This document shows, one piece after another, positions 1-9,384 of a DNA stretch of 64,000 bases (within the stretch, counting starts at the first letter, position 1; every line of letters starts with the position of its first letter). Source of the DNA: Aspidiotus rigidus (taxonomy: Eukaryota > Arthropoda > Insecta > Hemiptera > Diaspididae); NCBI GenBank assembly GCA_035079385.1, contig JAVHKY010000054.1, positions 16,514,001 through 16,578,000 of the forward strand, written 5' to 3'. The translations under genes and the position numbers were made by a program. The notes under the pieces are model-generated. The model was not told the DNA's origin and ran no database searches. It saw only the letters and a program-made list of their open reading frames with translations.

Positions 1-351
1 TAGTAGTGACTAGTAGTAGCTAGTAATAGCAGTTGTAGCTAGTAGTGGCTAGCTAGCAGCAGCTAGTGGTGGCTAGTAGCGGTCAGTAGCAGCTATGAGT
101 AGTTAGTAGCTGGTAGCAGCTGGTAGCTAGTAGCTATAAGCGGCTCATAGTAGCTAGTGATAGCTAGTAGCAGCTAATGGTGGCTAGGAGCGGCCAGTAG
201 CAGCTAGTAGTAGTAGCTAGAAATGGAGCTAGTAATAGCTAGCAGTATCCTATAGTAGCTAATAGTAGTTAGTAGTAGCTAGTAGTAGCAGCTTGTAGCT
301 GGTAGTGGCTAGCTAGCAGTAGCTAGTGGTAGTAGCTAGCTAGTTGTAGTC
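1..351. repeat. TAG/TAGC-rich degenerate satellite, left block
   Basis: Short, imperfect tandem repeats built on TAGTAGTAGC and AGCTAGTAG fill the stretch, with no open frame. The same sequence resumes at 3453 beyond the copia element, so both blocks were one array before the insertion. No function is visible. Confidence 0.85.
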
Positions 352-499
352 TGTTGGCAATACCATTTAAGATGACCATGGAAATTATAAGTTATTGACG
401 ATGTTAATTTGAGAAGAGAGTAATATACAAGACGTACGACAGAGACTACGTGTTCTTATTTAATACTTGAAGACTCCGTGGATCTACCTCAAGAACCAT
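352..499 (+). repeat. Copia 5' LTR (shortened)
   Basis: Begins TGTTGGCAAT and matches the 3' LTR through the shared AGAACCAT. It lacks the extra ~59-bp segment at the start of the 3' LTR, and its inner boundary is unclear because similarity stops before any recognisable primer-binding site. Confidence 0.75.
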
Positions 500-639
500 A
501 GGGAAAGTAAGTTTGGGTGAAATGAAAAATTTGACAGCAGCAATGGAGGCAAGTTCGAAGGAAAAAACAATACATGGGAACCATATACCACAACTTTCAA
601 CTCTTGTTATCGAAAAAGAACATGAGGAGGATACCCAAA

Positions 640-975
640 CATAGCTTATAGGACAGGGTATTTTAAACCTTCAATTCGTTGTTTTTCATGCGGAGAGTAT
701 GGACACGCGGCTAGAAAAAAATGCTACGAGTGTCAGCAACATGCTGGACATATCGCTGCGGATTGCCCACACCGAAACAATACTGTAAACAATGACAGAA
801 AACAAAACGTTGAGACGAGAGGTCAATCATTTATGAGAGGACGACAGGGGCAACGTCGAACTTCAAATCGTTTTATGGGACGTGTACAAAATAGAGTCAG
901 GTCCATGAGATATCAGAGAAAAACTGGAGAGTGCGAAGCTAATGCACATATTGCTCTATGGTAAGTTCCTATTTG
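640..975 (+). pseudogene. Copia gag remnant with CCHC zinc knuckles
   Basis: The translated plus strand from about 679 gives two knuckle-like motifs, CFSCGEYGHAARKKC and CYECQQHAGHIAADC. Gag knuckles bind the element's RNA in the particle. Both depart from the strict CX2CX4HX4C spacing by one residue, the first at a run of seven A that may be a slippage site. A basic Arg/Gln-rich stretch follows. No start or complete gag frame is visible, so this is a fragment. Confidence 0.75.
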
Positions 976-1051
976 AAACATAAACAGTCGAGTAAAGCTA
1001 AAAATAATCTTATTCTCACATGCTTAATGGATAACGCAGCAAACAAACATA

Positions 1052-1579
1052 ATGGTAAATACAGACGAGGTATTCCATAAATTTAGGCAAACTTCTAACG
1101 AGTATATTATAGGAGCAAATGAGAGTGAGTCAGCAAACATACCTATTGAAGGAAGAGGAGATATAACTATACTATGTGAACCAAACAATAAAGTGAAAGT
1201 ACTTGAAGATTCTCTGTATGCATCCAAGATAAACGAAAATTTAATGTCATTGACTAAATTTGTTGATGAAGGTTATGAGTTTTTTGGAAACAATAAAGAA
1301 TTAATAATTTTTTCAGGCGATACAAAGGAAGTATTGATAAAAGCTCCCTGTAAGAAACCTGTTTATATTGCTGAAACAAAAGTAATTACGACCGCTGAAG
1401 TTCCAAACAAAACTAGAAAGAGAAAACTTGAAGAGAGCTCAAATTCGGAGGGAGTATGTTACTCAATACAAAACTTTAAGAGAAGTAGAAAAGCAGAAAA
1501 TGTTGATGAAAACTTGTTCAATGATATGCAAACTGACCTTGTAGTAATAAAAGCGAGAGTGTGTTGGAAGATTTATTGA
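1052..1579 (+). pseudogene. Copia protease to pre-integrase region
   Basis: A 175-codon frame between the gag knuckles and integrase. It contains the segment typical of the end of the copia protease region: a GRGDITI-like strand, then LEDSLYASKINENLMSLTK, close to the family pattern of 'L.dVLyvP.i..NLlSv..l'. The catalytic Asp-Ser/Thr-Gly triad is not recognisable upstream, where an in-frame ATG only starts after the expected site. A Lys/Arg-rich tail follows and the frame stops just before integrase. Confidence 0.7.
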
Positions 1580-1585
1580 AAAACA

Positions 1586-2383
1586 GTGATCCAATACAAT
1601 TTAATTGAAAGTGTTACTCTAAGAAAGAATGAGGGATTATTATGGCATATAAGACTTGGTCATCCTTCATTGTACTATTTACAACAAATGAAATCCAAAT
1701 ATGAGTGCTTGAAAGGGGTGCAATTTGATAGTTCTATCCTTGATTGTGATGTTTGCATAAGAGCAAAAATGGAAAAACTTCCATTCAAAGAAATAAGAAC
1801 GAGAGCTCAAGTGCCCCTATTTCTTGTTCATGTGGACATCATGGGAAAGATGAAACCACAAACTTTTCCCTCAAAATATCAATATGTTCTCTCTTTTGTT
1901 GACGATTACTCACGAATAGCTCTAACTTTTTGTATACAACGTAAGTCTGAGGCAGGAAAATGTTTTCAAGAATTCTTAAAAGCAGCACGGAATGAGATTG
2001 AAGAAAACTTACCAGTCAGATTTGTTCGATGTGATAATGCAAAAGAACTTGTGGAAGGAGAGTTTGCTAAGGTGTGTACAGAAGAAAACATTACCTATGA
2101 TACAGTAAACGCCTATACTCCAGAACATAATTCCATTATTGAGAGATATAACAAGAAACTTGGTGAAAAAGTACGATGTTTGATATTTGACTCAGGTATA
2201 CCTAAATGCTTGTGGGATTTGGCAGTGAAAGCGGCAACATATATTTTGAATAGAACTGCGAGCAAAAGTTTAGGGTATAAATCACCACTAGAAGTATTTA
2301 ATCCAAGAGCAAAAACAAATTTTGAAACTATTCGACGAGCGATTTGGATGTCTAGCTTACGCAAAAATTTTCCCAAAACCTGA
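1586..2383 (+). pseudogene. Copia integrase (zinc finger plus DD35E core)
   Basis: This frame carries the GAG-pre-integrase zinc finger HX4HX27CX2C (His21, His26, Cys54, Cys57) followed by the catalytic core. The three acidic residues are Asp84 (VHVDIMG), Asp150 (RCDNAKE) and Glu186 (EHNSIIERYN), with exactly 35 residues between the last two, as in DD35E integrases that join element DNA into the host chromosome. Catalytic residues are therefore intact. A frameshift near 2320-2340 throws the rest into the next frame (2322-2540). Confidence 0.92.
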
Positions 2384-2540
2384 AACAAAATTTAGCCCAC
2401 GAGCAATCAAAACTGTTTTAACATACCATCAAACTGGTTATAGTCTATTACATCCAACGACAGTAAAAATTATCAAAACAAAACATGTTCGTTTTAATGA
2501 GTCAAAAGTGTATGTAAATGTTTTCAAAGTTCATTTGTGA
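2322..2540 (+). pseudogene. Copia integrase C-terminal segment, shifted frame
   Basis: Contains FGCLAYAKIFP, KFSPRAIKTV, a Gly-Tyr-rich strand and KHVRFNES, matching the usual copia order 'FGc.ay...KfspRa....GY..Y.....rHVrFnE' after the integrase core. It is the direct continuation of the preceding frame, displaced by one frameshift. The next ~160 codons (2518-2700) are an Asp/Glu-rich linker of low information. Confidence 0.85.
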
Positions 2541-2700
2541 TGAAGAAGATTTGGATATTGATTTGAAAACGTGGTTTCTTGAGTTTGAAACAGAAAATAT
2601 GATTGAGAGGGAAAATTCAAACAATACTTTTATAGCTGAAGAAGAAACAACAGCTTATCTAATGAGTCATACTGAAAGAAACAATAAAATGGAAGAGTAG

Positions 2701-3120
2701 ATGATTGAAAATCCATTAAAAAATGATCTAGAGAAAACGTTGAAAATTTGTGAAAAATTGATACCAAAAGAAAACTTTGGAAGTGAGAGTGAAAAAGATT
2801 ACTTCATCTATTGTGTACTTGCAGAAACTAATGATGATCCAGTAACAATAGAAGAAGCTCTATCGAGACATGATAAAAAACTCTGGCAAAAGGCAGTTGA
2901 TGAAGAATTAGGAAGTCTAATGAAAAATGAAGTTTGGAGGTTAGTTCCAAAAGATGAACCTATGAGCCAAAATCAGAAAATCATCTCATCCAAATGGATG
3001 TTTAAAACTAAAATTGAAGCAAATAGAAACATACGTCATAAAGCTAGGTTAGTAATTAGAGGCTTCCAAGATAATAATGAGTATACTTTGTGCGAAACAT
3101 ATGCACCAGTATTAAATTGA
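2701..3120 (+). pseudogene. Copia reverse transcriptase, N-terminal part only
   Basis: Shows the RT_2 entry sequence: 'EALSRHDKKLWQKAVDEELG', then NEVWRLVPK, SKWMFKTKIE, RHKARLVIRGF and ETYAPVLN, where it stops. In intact copia the fingers and palm continue for about 150 residues to the YVDD box and then RNase H; none of that exists here because the 3' untranslated region and purine tract follow at once. This is an internal deletion, not just a point mutation. Confidence 0.92.
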
Positions 3121-3219
3121 GCTATGTATAAAAAAAAAACGAGAGAAACGAAACGGAAATTTTTTTCAGGGACATATCGAAATTCAGAATTTACGAAAAT
3201 TCCAGCGCCGAGGAGGGAG

Positions 3220-3452
3220 TGTTGGCAATATCATTTACAATGATGTGGATTCGGCTTGTAATTTTCAACGATTTATTTGTTGGCAATATCATTTAAGATA
3301 ACCATGGAAATTATGATATAAGAGTATAAAGACGATGTTAATTTGAGAAGAGAGTAATATACAAATACAAGACGTACGACAGAGACTACGTCTTCTTATT
3401 TAATACTTGAAGACTCCGTGGATCTACCTCAAGAACCATCTTTGTCCATACA
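3220..3452 (+). repeat. Copia 3' LTR with internal duplication
   Basis: Starts TGTTGGCAATATC right after the purine tract and ends near CATACA. The first 18 bases recur at 3279, giving a ~59-bp tandem repeat at the LTR head that the 5' LTR lacks. The remainder matches the 5' LTR closely. Confidence 0.82.
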
Positions 3453-3775
3453 GTCTGTAGTAGCTAGTAGTGGTACCTAGAATGGGGCTAGCGGCTAGTA
3501 GCAGCTAGTAGCTGTAGCTAGAAATGGAGCTAGTAATAGCTAGCAGTAACTAGCAGGATGCTGTAGTAGCTAATAGTAGCTGGTAGCGGCTAATAGCAGC
3601 TAGTAGTAGTTAGTAGTGGCTATGAGTAGTTAGTAGTAACTATGAGTAGTTAATAGTAGCTAACTAGCAGTAGCCTGTAGTAGCTAGTGGTGGTAGCTAG
3701 AAAGGGGCTAGTAGTAGCTAGTAGTGGCCAGTAGTGGCTAGTAGTGACTAGTATTAGCTACTAGTAGCTTCTGCT
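3453..3775. repeat. TAG/TAGC-rich degenerate satellite, right block
   Basis: Continuation of the satellite at 1-351, built on the same TAGTAGTAGC and GCTAGTAG words. Confidence 0.85.
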
Positions 3776-4560
3776 TCATGCAGTATATTATATTTGGCTT
3801 AAGCCAAGTAAAATAGAGCTCGTATAAACTACTTATACAGACCTCCTAAGCCTGTAGTGTAAAAAAATCCTAAACCTAGTATGAAGCTAGTATAAAAGAG
3901 GTTTGGACCTAGTATAAGACCAGTATACAATGTTAAACAGTAAAGCTTAGCTAGTATACTAGGCTAGTATGCCTACTTTATATCTAGTTTGCTGTATATG
4001 TACAAGACTAGTATAAACCTAGTATAGAAGCTGGTGGTATACAAAAAAAACGCACGGACGCGCACGCAAATTTTGAAACTAGGGTAGGGGCCAAAGCATA
4101 CAGTATATCCGATTTCTAGAGCTAGTGTAAGCCTAGTATACGAGTAGTTTATCATATAGTTCAAAGAGAGATCTTGCAGGCACGCACGCACGCAAAATTT
4201 GAAATTAGGGTGGGTCAGAGCAAAGACATGAAACATTTTTAAAAAATTCCAAGTTCAAAATCATCTGCACGCACGCACGCAAGCGCACACGAATTTTAAA
4301 ATTAGGGTAGGGTCAGAGCAAAGACATGAAACATGTCAAAAAGCTGCCCAGTTTTCATCAAAATTGCTGAATTTTGAGCAAAATTAAGCAAATTTTGTCA
4401 GAAGATATTTAACAAATTGGTCATTTTCGGCCTTATTCGGCTTTAAACCCCGTTTTCGGTAATCATTCCATTTTCGTCAATTTTTGACAAAATAATTTTT
4501 TTTCCCTAGCCTCTACTACCCCCAATACGTACTTCTATATTATAATTTTCATACTTTTCG
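3776..4560. repeat. CTAGTATA-rich stretch and three-copy CACG tandem repeat
   Basis: 3780-4020 is dense in CTAGTATA and TAGTATACTAGGC words. From about 4045 a unit of roughly 95-125 bp is repeated three times (near 4045, 4170 and 4262): a CACGCACGCACGC run, then GAAATTAGGGT, and in the last two copies GTCAGAGCAAAGACATGAAA. No coding signal. Confidence 0.7.
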
Positions 4561-4889
4561 GATGCACTAAAATATTCGGCAAATGCCGAGGAATCCGGGC
4601 TCTATTGATGAGTAAAGAGTGATGGTAACTCCAAAGCACCTAAATGATAATTTTGACTTTCTGTTTCCAAAAATGACAAATTTAAGGAAGTACTCATATT
4701 GAACAATATTATTGAAATATTCCGTTTTAAATGAGAATAATTTCAATAATTTTAGAAAATTCGAAAATTTTGTTATTGTTCGCACACTCCAAATTGACCC
4801 GACGCTTATAATTATAGCTCTTTGTCGGTCTTCTTGTACAATAATTACAAATTTTGGAAAAATATTCTAAGGTAAATAATAATGTCGAT

Positions 4890-5138
4890 TTATATTGTAA
4901 GCTCACCTTTAAATAACGACGACATGGAGTGAAAAAGTAAATAGTAACTCTCTTCCCACCAGGTAGTGATTTTGCTGGCGACAAAAGTTGTAATGTTTGG
5001 AAAATCTAGGAATCCACCCGACGACGACGAACATAGTTTATCTTGCAATACTCTTTGATGCTCCTTATAAAAGGTCTGATCTCGTTGTAATAAAATACGA
5101 ACTCGATCGATAAGGTTGCCTTCTTCCATGATCTCCAT
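4890..5138 (-). CDS. Unidentified ORF (82 aa), minus strand
   Basis: Begins MEIMEEGNLIDRVRILLQRD, has a charged helical N-terminal half, then PNITTFVASKITTWWEE and a hydrophobic tail. No domain recognised. It follows the 106-aa ORF on the same strand; the two may be parts of one decayed gene. Confidence 0.33.
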   Translation of the reverse strand: MEIMEEGNLIDRVRILLQRDQTFYKEHQRVLQDKLCSSSSGGFLDFPNITTFVASKITTWWEESYYLLFHSMSSLFKGELTI

Positions 5139-5203
5139 TTTAATTTATTTTCTGTAACATATAAGTATACGTATGTTTATGAGTCTTCCTCTGAAAAGTA
5201 CTA

Positions 5204-5524
5204 TCAGAAGACTGTTTCTAAACTAGTCGCACGTCGTCCCTCTACAACTGCATTGATTGAACCCTCTGCTATCGACCCGAGTTCAATCGCCTGGTCTTTT
5301 GAAGCCAGCGTCTCCAAAAAGTTTTCCAATAATTGACAGTACAACGAAATTTTATAGAAAATTTCCATCATCAAAATTATGAGTCTGTATACCTCTTGAT
5401 GATCCCACACAATTTCACATGCTAAAGCAAACAAGGCTTGGTCTATCACTTCTACAATATATTCAGTATTCACCATGTTCCCGATTAGCCAAGCATTTCT
5501 TGAAATTTCTTGAACGGATGACAT
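5204..5524 (-). CDS. Unidentified ORF (106 aa), minus strand
   Basis: Starts MSSVQEISRNAWLIGNMV and is predominantly helical and hydrophobic in the middle (EVYRLIILMMEIFYKISLYC), with a charged C-terminal third. The amino-acid mix is protein-like rather than low-complexity, but I recognise no family. Neighbours are a 27-aa ORF just upstream and an 82-aa ORF 65 bases downstream on the same strand, an arrangement unlike the split host genes here. It may be a fragment of an integrated foreign element or a chance ORF. No ribosome-binding or splice signal settles the start. Confidence 0.35.
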   Translation of the reverse strand: MSSVQEISRNAWLIGNMVNTEYIVEVIDQALFALACEIVWDHQEVYRLIILMMEIFYKISLYCQLLENFLETLASKDQAIELGSIAEGSINAVVEGRRATSLETVF

Positions 5525-5527
5525 TTT

Positions 5528-5611
5528 CTATTTCAAAGTCATTTCGCGCGCAAAATTAAAACCAGTCCACAATTTTACACGTAAAGCCGTGGTGTCTAAA
5601 ATTCGTGCCAT
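5528..5611 (-). CDS. Small ORF (27 aa), first of a compact minus-strand set
   Basis: ATG at 5611 to TAG at 5528. It stops four bases before the next ATG. No domain is recognisable, and it may be a truncated start of the following ORF. The tight spacing is the only reason to list it. Confidence 0.25.
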   Translation of the reverse strand: MARILDTTALRVKLWTGFNFAREMTLK

Positions 5612-5639
5612 TACCCATACAACATTATTGAGTTTATCA

Positions 5640-6036
5640 TTTTTAAACGAATTCAATTCTTTTTTTAATTTAAAAAATAAAATATTAAATAAATAATAAA
5701 ATTTTTAATAAAATTAATATTCTAAATCAATTAAAATAAAAATTGAAAATAAAGCTAAAAGCTATTAAACTCATAATTTAAAAATTAAATTTCAAATTTA
5801 AAAACTTAAAATATTCTTAATAATTAAATTATTATTAAGTAAATGAAAATATTTTACTAATCATACGGTAAAAATATTAGATTTTTATATTTAATATTAG
5901 GTATAATTATGATCAGGAATAATAGGTATATCAATAAGAATAATTATTTGAACAGAATTAATTAATATTGATAATAATTTTAATAATAATAATTCATATT
6001 ATAGAATAGTAACCATTTATGCATTATTAATAATTT
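5640..6036 (+). pseudogene. cox1: Nuclear mitochondrial insertion: upstream mtDNA and 5' part of cox1
   Basis: AT content rises sharply. From about 5842 the sequence follows the start of mitochondrial cytochrome c oxidase subunit 1: a Thr-Asn-His triplet, then, under the invertebrate mitochondrial code, WSGMMGMSMSMIIWTELINI and on to VTIYALLMIFF at the break at 6036. TGA must be Trp, ATA Met and AGA Ser. At least one small indel near 5905 breaks the frame. Upstream, around 5755-5790, a 5-bp stem with the seven-base loop CTCATAA resembles mitochondrial tRNA-Met, which is tentative. The sequence resumes at 8368, beyond a mobile element. It has no function in the nucleus. Confidence 0.88.
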
Positions 6037-8367
6037 TTTTTACCGACTTTTCTAAGTAGAAAAGTGAGGTATTACACCCGTAGCAAGGTCAACAGGGGGA
6101 GTGGGTAATGAACTTTCTCGACGTTTTAGGGGTCCTAGATCACAACTAGCATAAAAAAAATTTCAGGTTTCCTTATATATATATAAGATTTTTTTGTCCG
6201 CGGAACTCCTCCGAAACTACCCAATGGATTTTTTTGTAACTCGGCCATATTGTAGTAGTATATCTGAAGATGTGCACCTGCAATTTTTTTGAAAATCGGA
6301 TGAGTAGTTCTCGAGAAATTTTCAATTTGTTGAGAAATTTTGCAGTATTTCGAGTACCTTTTTGTCCGCGAAACTCCTCCGAAACTACCCGATGGATTTT
6401 TTTGTAACTCGGCCATATTGTAGTATTATATTTGAAGATGTGCACCTGCATTTTTTTTGAGGATCGGATGAGTAGTTCTCGAGAAATTTTTACTTTTGTT
6501 GAAAAATTTTTCACTATTACGAGTAGCTTCTTACGAATAGCTGCGAGTAGCTGCTTATGTTAGGAGAAGCGGATTTTCCTATACGTTTACCACTTTCGTT
6601 ATCAGTACGTGTATTGTGAAGAACCTTTCATCATTCGACAGGTTCATTCTTTACCAAGGGTTCATTGGATTTTATTTCCGATGAAACCTTTTCGTTCAAA
6701 TTTAGTACACTTGTACTCGCTTCCCACAGCCCCTAGAGCGTTGAATTGTGTTTTGTCAAATTTTATTTGTTTTGTTAAATTTATTTTTGAACGGATAGTG
6801 GCAATGGCGAGTTGTTCATTTTTCTAGCTATTTTTCATTATTATTAGTTATACTCGATAGTTTTTTTTTTTTTTTATTTATTATTATTTTACGAGCATTA
6901 TAAACTGCACGAGGGTATTTGCTCGGCGTTACAATCTTATTTTAGAACATTACTTGAATTAGGTTAAATTAGGTACGTATTGGTGGAATTGAGTGGCGAT
7001 CGAACGGAATTTGTTGGTGAATTATATGAAGTTGTAGAATTGAGTGGTGCGTAAATAAGTTAGGGTTGAGTCGATGGTTTCGGAGTTGTTGTTTAGTGCT
7101 GCATTGATATTGGAAGATATATTTAGGGAGGTTCGAGTGGGTTGCAGGACGGGGCATGAGAAAATAAAATGATCAACTGATAAATTTTCTTGGAGACAGT
7201 GAGGGCATGATGGAGGAGCGAGATTAGTGAGAAGATAAGTATGAGTAAGACGAGTGTGGCCTATTCGCAGCCGAGCTAAAATGACCTCCTCTTGCCTTGA
7301 ATTTCGTTGGGATGAGGACCAAAATGTGGGTTCACGTTTTATTTTTCTTAATTTGTTATTCGACTGATTTTAGTGAAAACCTTGAGTTTGAATGATTAAG
7401 TACAATTTTTTAATCTTCATCAAGTGTGCTGATGCGAGACTACCTGGGTGATTTCACTCTTAATTAATAATTGATTTATTTGTCATTTTTTCATGTATGG
7501 GTACATAATTAATAGTGGTTCATAGTTGATTTGAGGTGTCAAAAGAGATGGAAAGATTATTTTCAATTTGGACTAGCTTTTTTGAGTGAGATTTGAGATT
7601 AGACTAACGAGTAAACCGGGCTTGGGTGCTATATATTTTTACCGAATTTTCTAGCTAGAAAAGTGAGGTATTTTGATTAATACGTTTGGAATGGTTGAAG
7701 CGTGAGGGAAGGAATGAGGGGTTGACTATTGGGTGATTGGTTGCTTCTTTCGTTTCGACATCGATTTTTTTAGTTTTTCGGGATCTCGTTGTAACTGGAT
7801 TCCCAGATGAAGAATTTTGGGGTGGAGTGTGCATAGAAAATGGTGATGTAATAGCGTGAAGGCAATTTATGAGTGCACGAGAGGAATAGCAGCTCGAGAT
7901 AGCTTTAAGAGATGCCAGAAATCGGAAGTGATAAAGAATTGAACCACTCATCCTAATATACAGTATACTAGACTAATAATATGCTAAGAATAAGGTATGG
8001 GAAAAAATGATTGTAGAGCTCTTTTTTATTAGAAACAACTGTTATAGCCTCGTAGCAGTTTGGACAGGGGGAGGGGGAGTGGTTTTTCTGGAGACGTTTT
8101 GTAGGTTTTAGATGACTCTTAGCCTAAATTATAACAAAATTCAGGTTTCCTTATTGGATTATAGGTATTTTTACTCTGTTATCTGTTGATGTGACATCGT
8201 AGTGATAGAATTTATAAACTGAGTTTTATTGTTTATTCAACAAATGTTTGACATGATTGACAGGTCATTGGTATTTAATTTAAAGAGAGGGAGTGACTCT
8301 CTCAATGTTTTTTGCATTGTGGGAAGAAAAGTCGTGTACTACTCACGCGAGTGCGTGAGTGTTTTTT
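6037..8367 (+). mobile_element. 2.33-kb mobile element, left copy (inserted in the NUMT)
   Basis: Its boundaries are exact because it splits the cox1 copy at a T run. The outer end (ACCGACTTTTCTAAGTAG...) is an 8-bp stem hairpin, CTTTTCTA/TAGAAAAG, with a 2-base loop. The inner end is another, ACTCACGC/GCGTGAGT, with a 4-base loop. The two ends are not inverted repeats of each other. A second copy of the outer palindrome lies at 7637, followed by a diverged repeat of the first ~110 bp, so the element is composite. It also holds two ~175-bp tandem repeats (about 6185-6530) and a LINE tail. No transposase or helicase is coded. It is near-identical to 37731-40076 in reverse. Confidence 0.85.
6857..7420 (-). 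pseudogene. LINE ORF2 C-terminal fragment (in left element copy)
   Basis: On the minus strand, the end of a non-LTR retrotransposon polyprotein of the Jockey/R1/I type: NNKLRKIKREPTFW, then EEVILARLRIGHTRLTHTYL and the zinc knuckle CPHCLQENLSVDHFIFSC, ending with a poly(A)-like tail (the T run at 6861-6876). RT is absent. It reads the same as the copy at 38735-39242. Confidence 0.8.
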
Positions 8368-8439
8368 ATAACTATACCTATTATTATTGGAAGAATAAGA
8401 AACTGATTAATTCCATTAATAATTATTATATCATTAGAT
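8368..8439 (+). pseudogene. cox1: Nuclear mitochondrial insertion, cox1 continuation
   Basis: Directly continues the interrupted cox1 copy in the mitochondrial code: FFMTMPIIIGSMSNWLIPLM, then IIMSLD, ending near 8439. The reading frame joins across the 2.33-kb element, which proves the two parts were contiguous. Confidence 0.88.
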
Positions 8440-8537
8440 TACTGTCACCGTCACTGTCACTGTCTCTCACTCTTTCTTTTTCTCGTTTATAGTGCCCTTT
8501 TGTCATTGGCCGATCAGCTACTGGAGAGCACTCTAAT

Positions 8538-8538
8538 A

Positions 8539-8569
<31 letters not shown>

Positions 8570-8571
8570 AT
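8538..8571. repeat. (AAAT)n microsatellite
   Basis: About eight uninterrupted AAAT units. Confidence 0.95.
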
Positions 8572-8579
8572 CATATCTT

Positions 8580-9384
8580 TGAAGTTCTGCAGTGTAGTTG
8601 CTATCTAGTCAGATGAGTCAAGTGCGTCAAATAGATTTTAAGCTCTGTAGTTTTTAGGAAAATTCTACTGGTGGTAATAATGAGAAAACAAAGATGAAAG
8701 ATTCAAAATTGATATAAGTTTAATAGAAAAAGTTGGAAATATTCAAACTAGCAAGGAAAGAAAAATTGAGTAAAATGATTGATATTCACTTTAAAAAAAA
8801 TTGTTATAAGAATTTATGGAAATCTATGATTTACAAAAGTGACAAGGAAATGACAACAAGTAGCCTATGATACACAGATGAGTCGAGTGCGCCAGAATGG
8901 ATAGAATTAAAAAAGAGGAAAATGATACAAATTTGATACAAAAGATGAAAAATTTTCAAACTACTCGAGAAGAAAAAAAAGAGTAAAATGATTCTTATTT
9001 GCTTTGGAGGATCAGGATCTTCAGAATTTTTTGGGTAAAAAAAAAAGTCTCTTGCAGTAGCAAAATTCATGCATTGCGCTCAAGTGCGTCTATTTATAAA
9101 CTTGAAAGCTGGTGCAGAGGTATAAGAGTTCACTTGTGATGATTTCTTTAGGGTTAAGAGAAAAAAAATGACAGAAATTTGGTACTTGTACAAAAGTAGG
9201 AAATGTTTTAACCAATTAAGGAAAAAAAAAAAAGAAGATTAAAATGATTCATTATTTGCAGCAAAATATTCAGTCAGTGTGGAAACTAGAGGATTTTCAG
9301 GATTTTTTGGGTTAGTTTGAAATGCTGAAAAAGTAGCTCGCGTGAGGGAGAAACCCAAGTGCGCTTAAGTGCGCCAGAACATAC
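8580..9384. repeat. Three diverged copies of a ~260-bp unit
   Basis: The words GAGTCAAGTGCGTC / GAGTCGAGTGCGCCAGAA / AAGTGCGCTTAAGTGCGCC recur near 8615, 8880 and 9360, separated by A-rich blocks with AGTAAAATGATT and GATTTTTTGGGT. Likely an old tandem or dispersed repeat; no coding signal. Confidence 0.5.

Larger units (their letters stand above)
352..3452 (+). mobile_element. Decayed Ty1/copia-type LTR retrotransposon
   Basis: An LTR retrotransposon with gag zinc knuckles, then integrase, then reverse transcriptase, which is the copia order (Metaviridae/gypsy have RT before integrase). LTRs starting TGTTGGCAAT lie at both ends, and a purine tract GAGGAGGGAG directly precedes the 3' LTR as the plus-strand primer. 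The coding part is broken by several frameshifts and stops. RT ends soon after its first motifs, so the YVDD-type active site and RNase H are missing. Both flanks are TAG satellite; the bases GTC (possibly AGTC) abut both ends as a short target duplication. It is a non-autonomous, internally deleted copy. Confidence 0.93.

Noticed and set aside
7655..7951. 98-codon frame shared by both element copies
   Set aside because: Conserved only because the copies are near-identical; composition is Ser/Thr-rich without a recognisable domain and it ends exactly in the palindrome.
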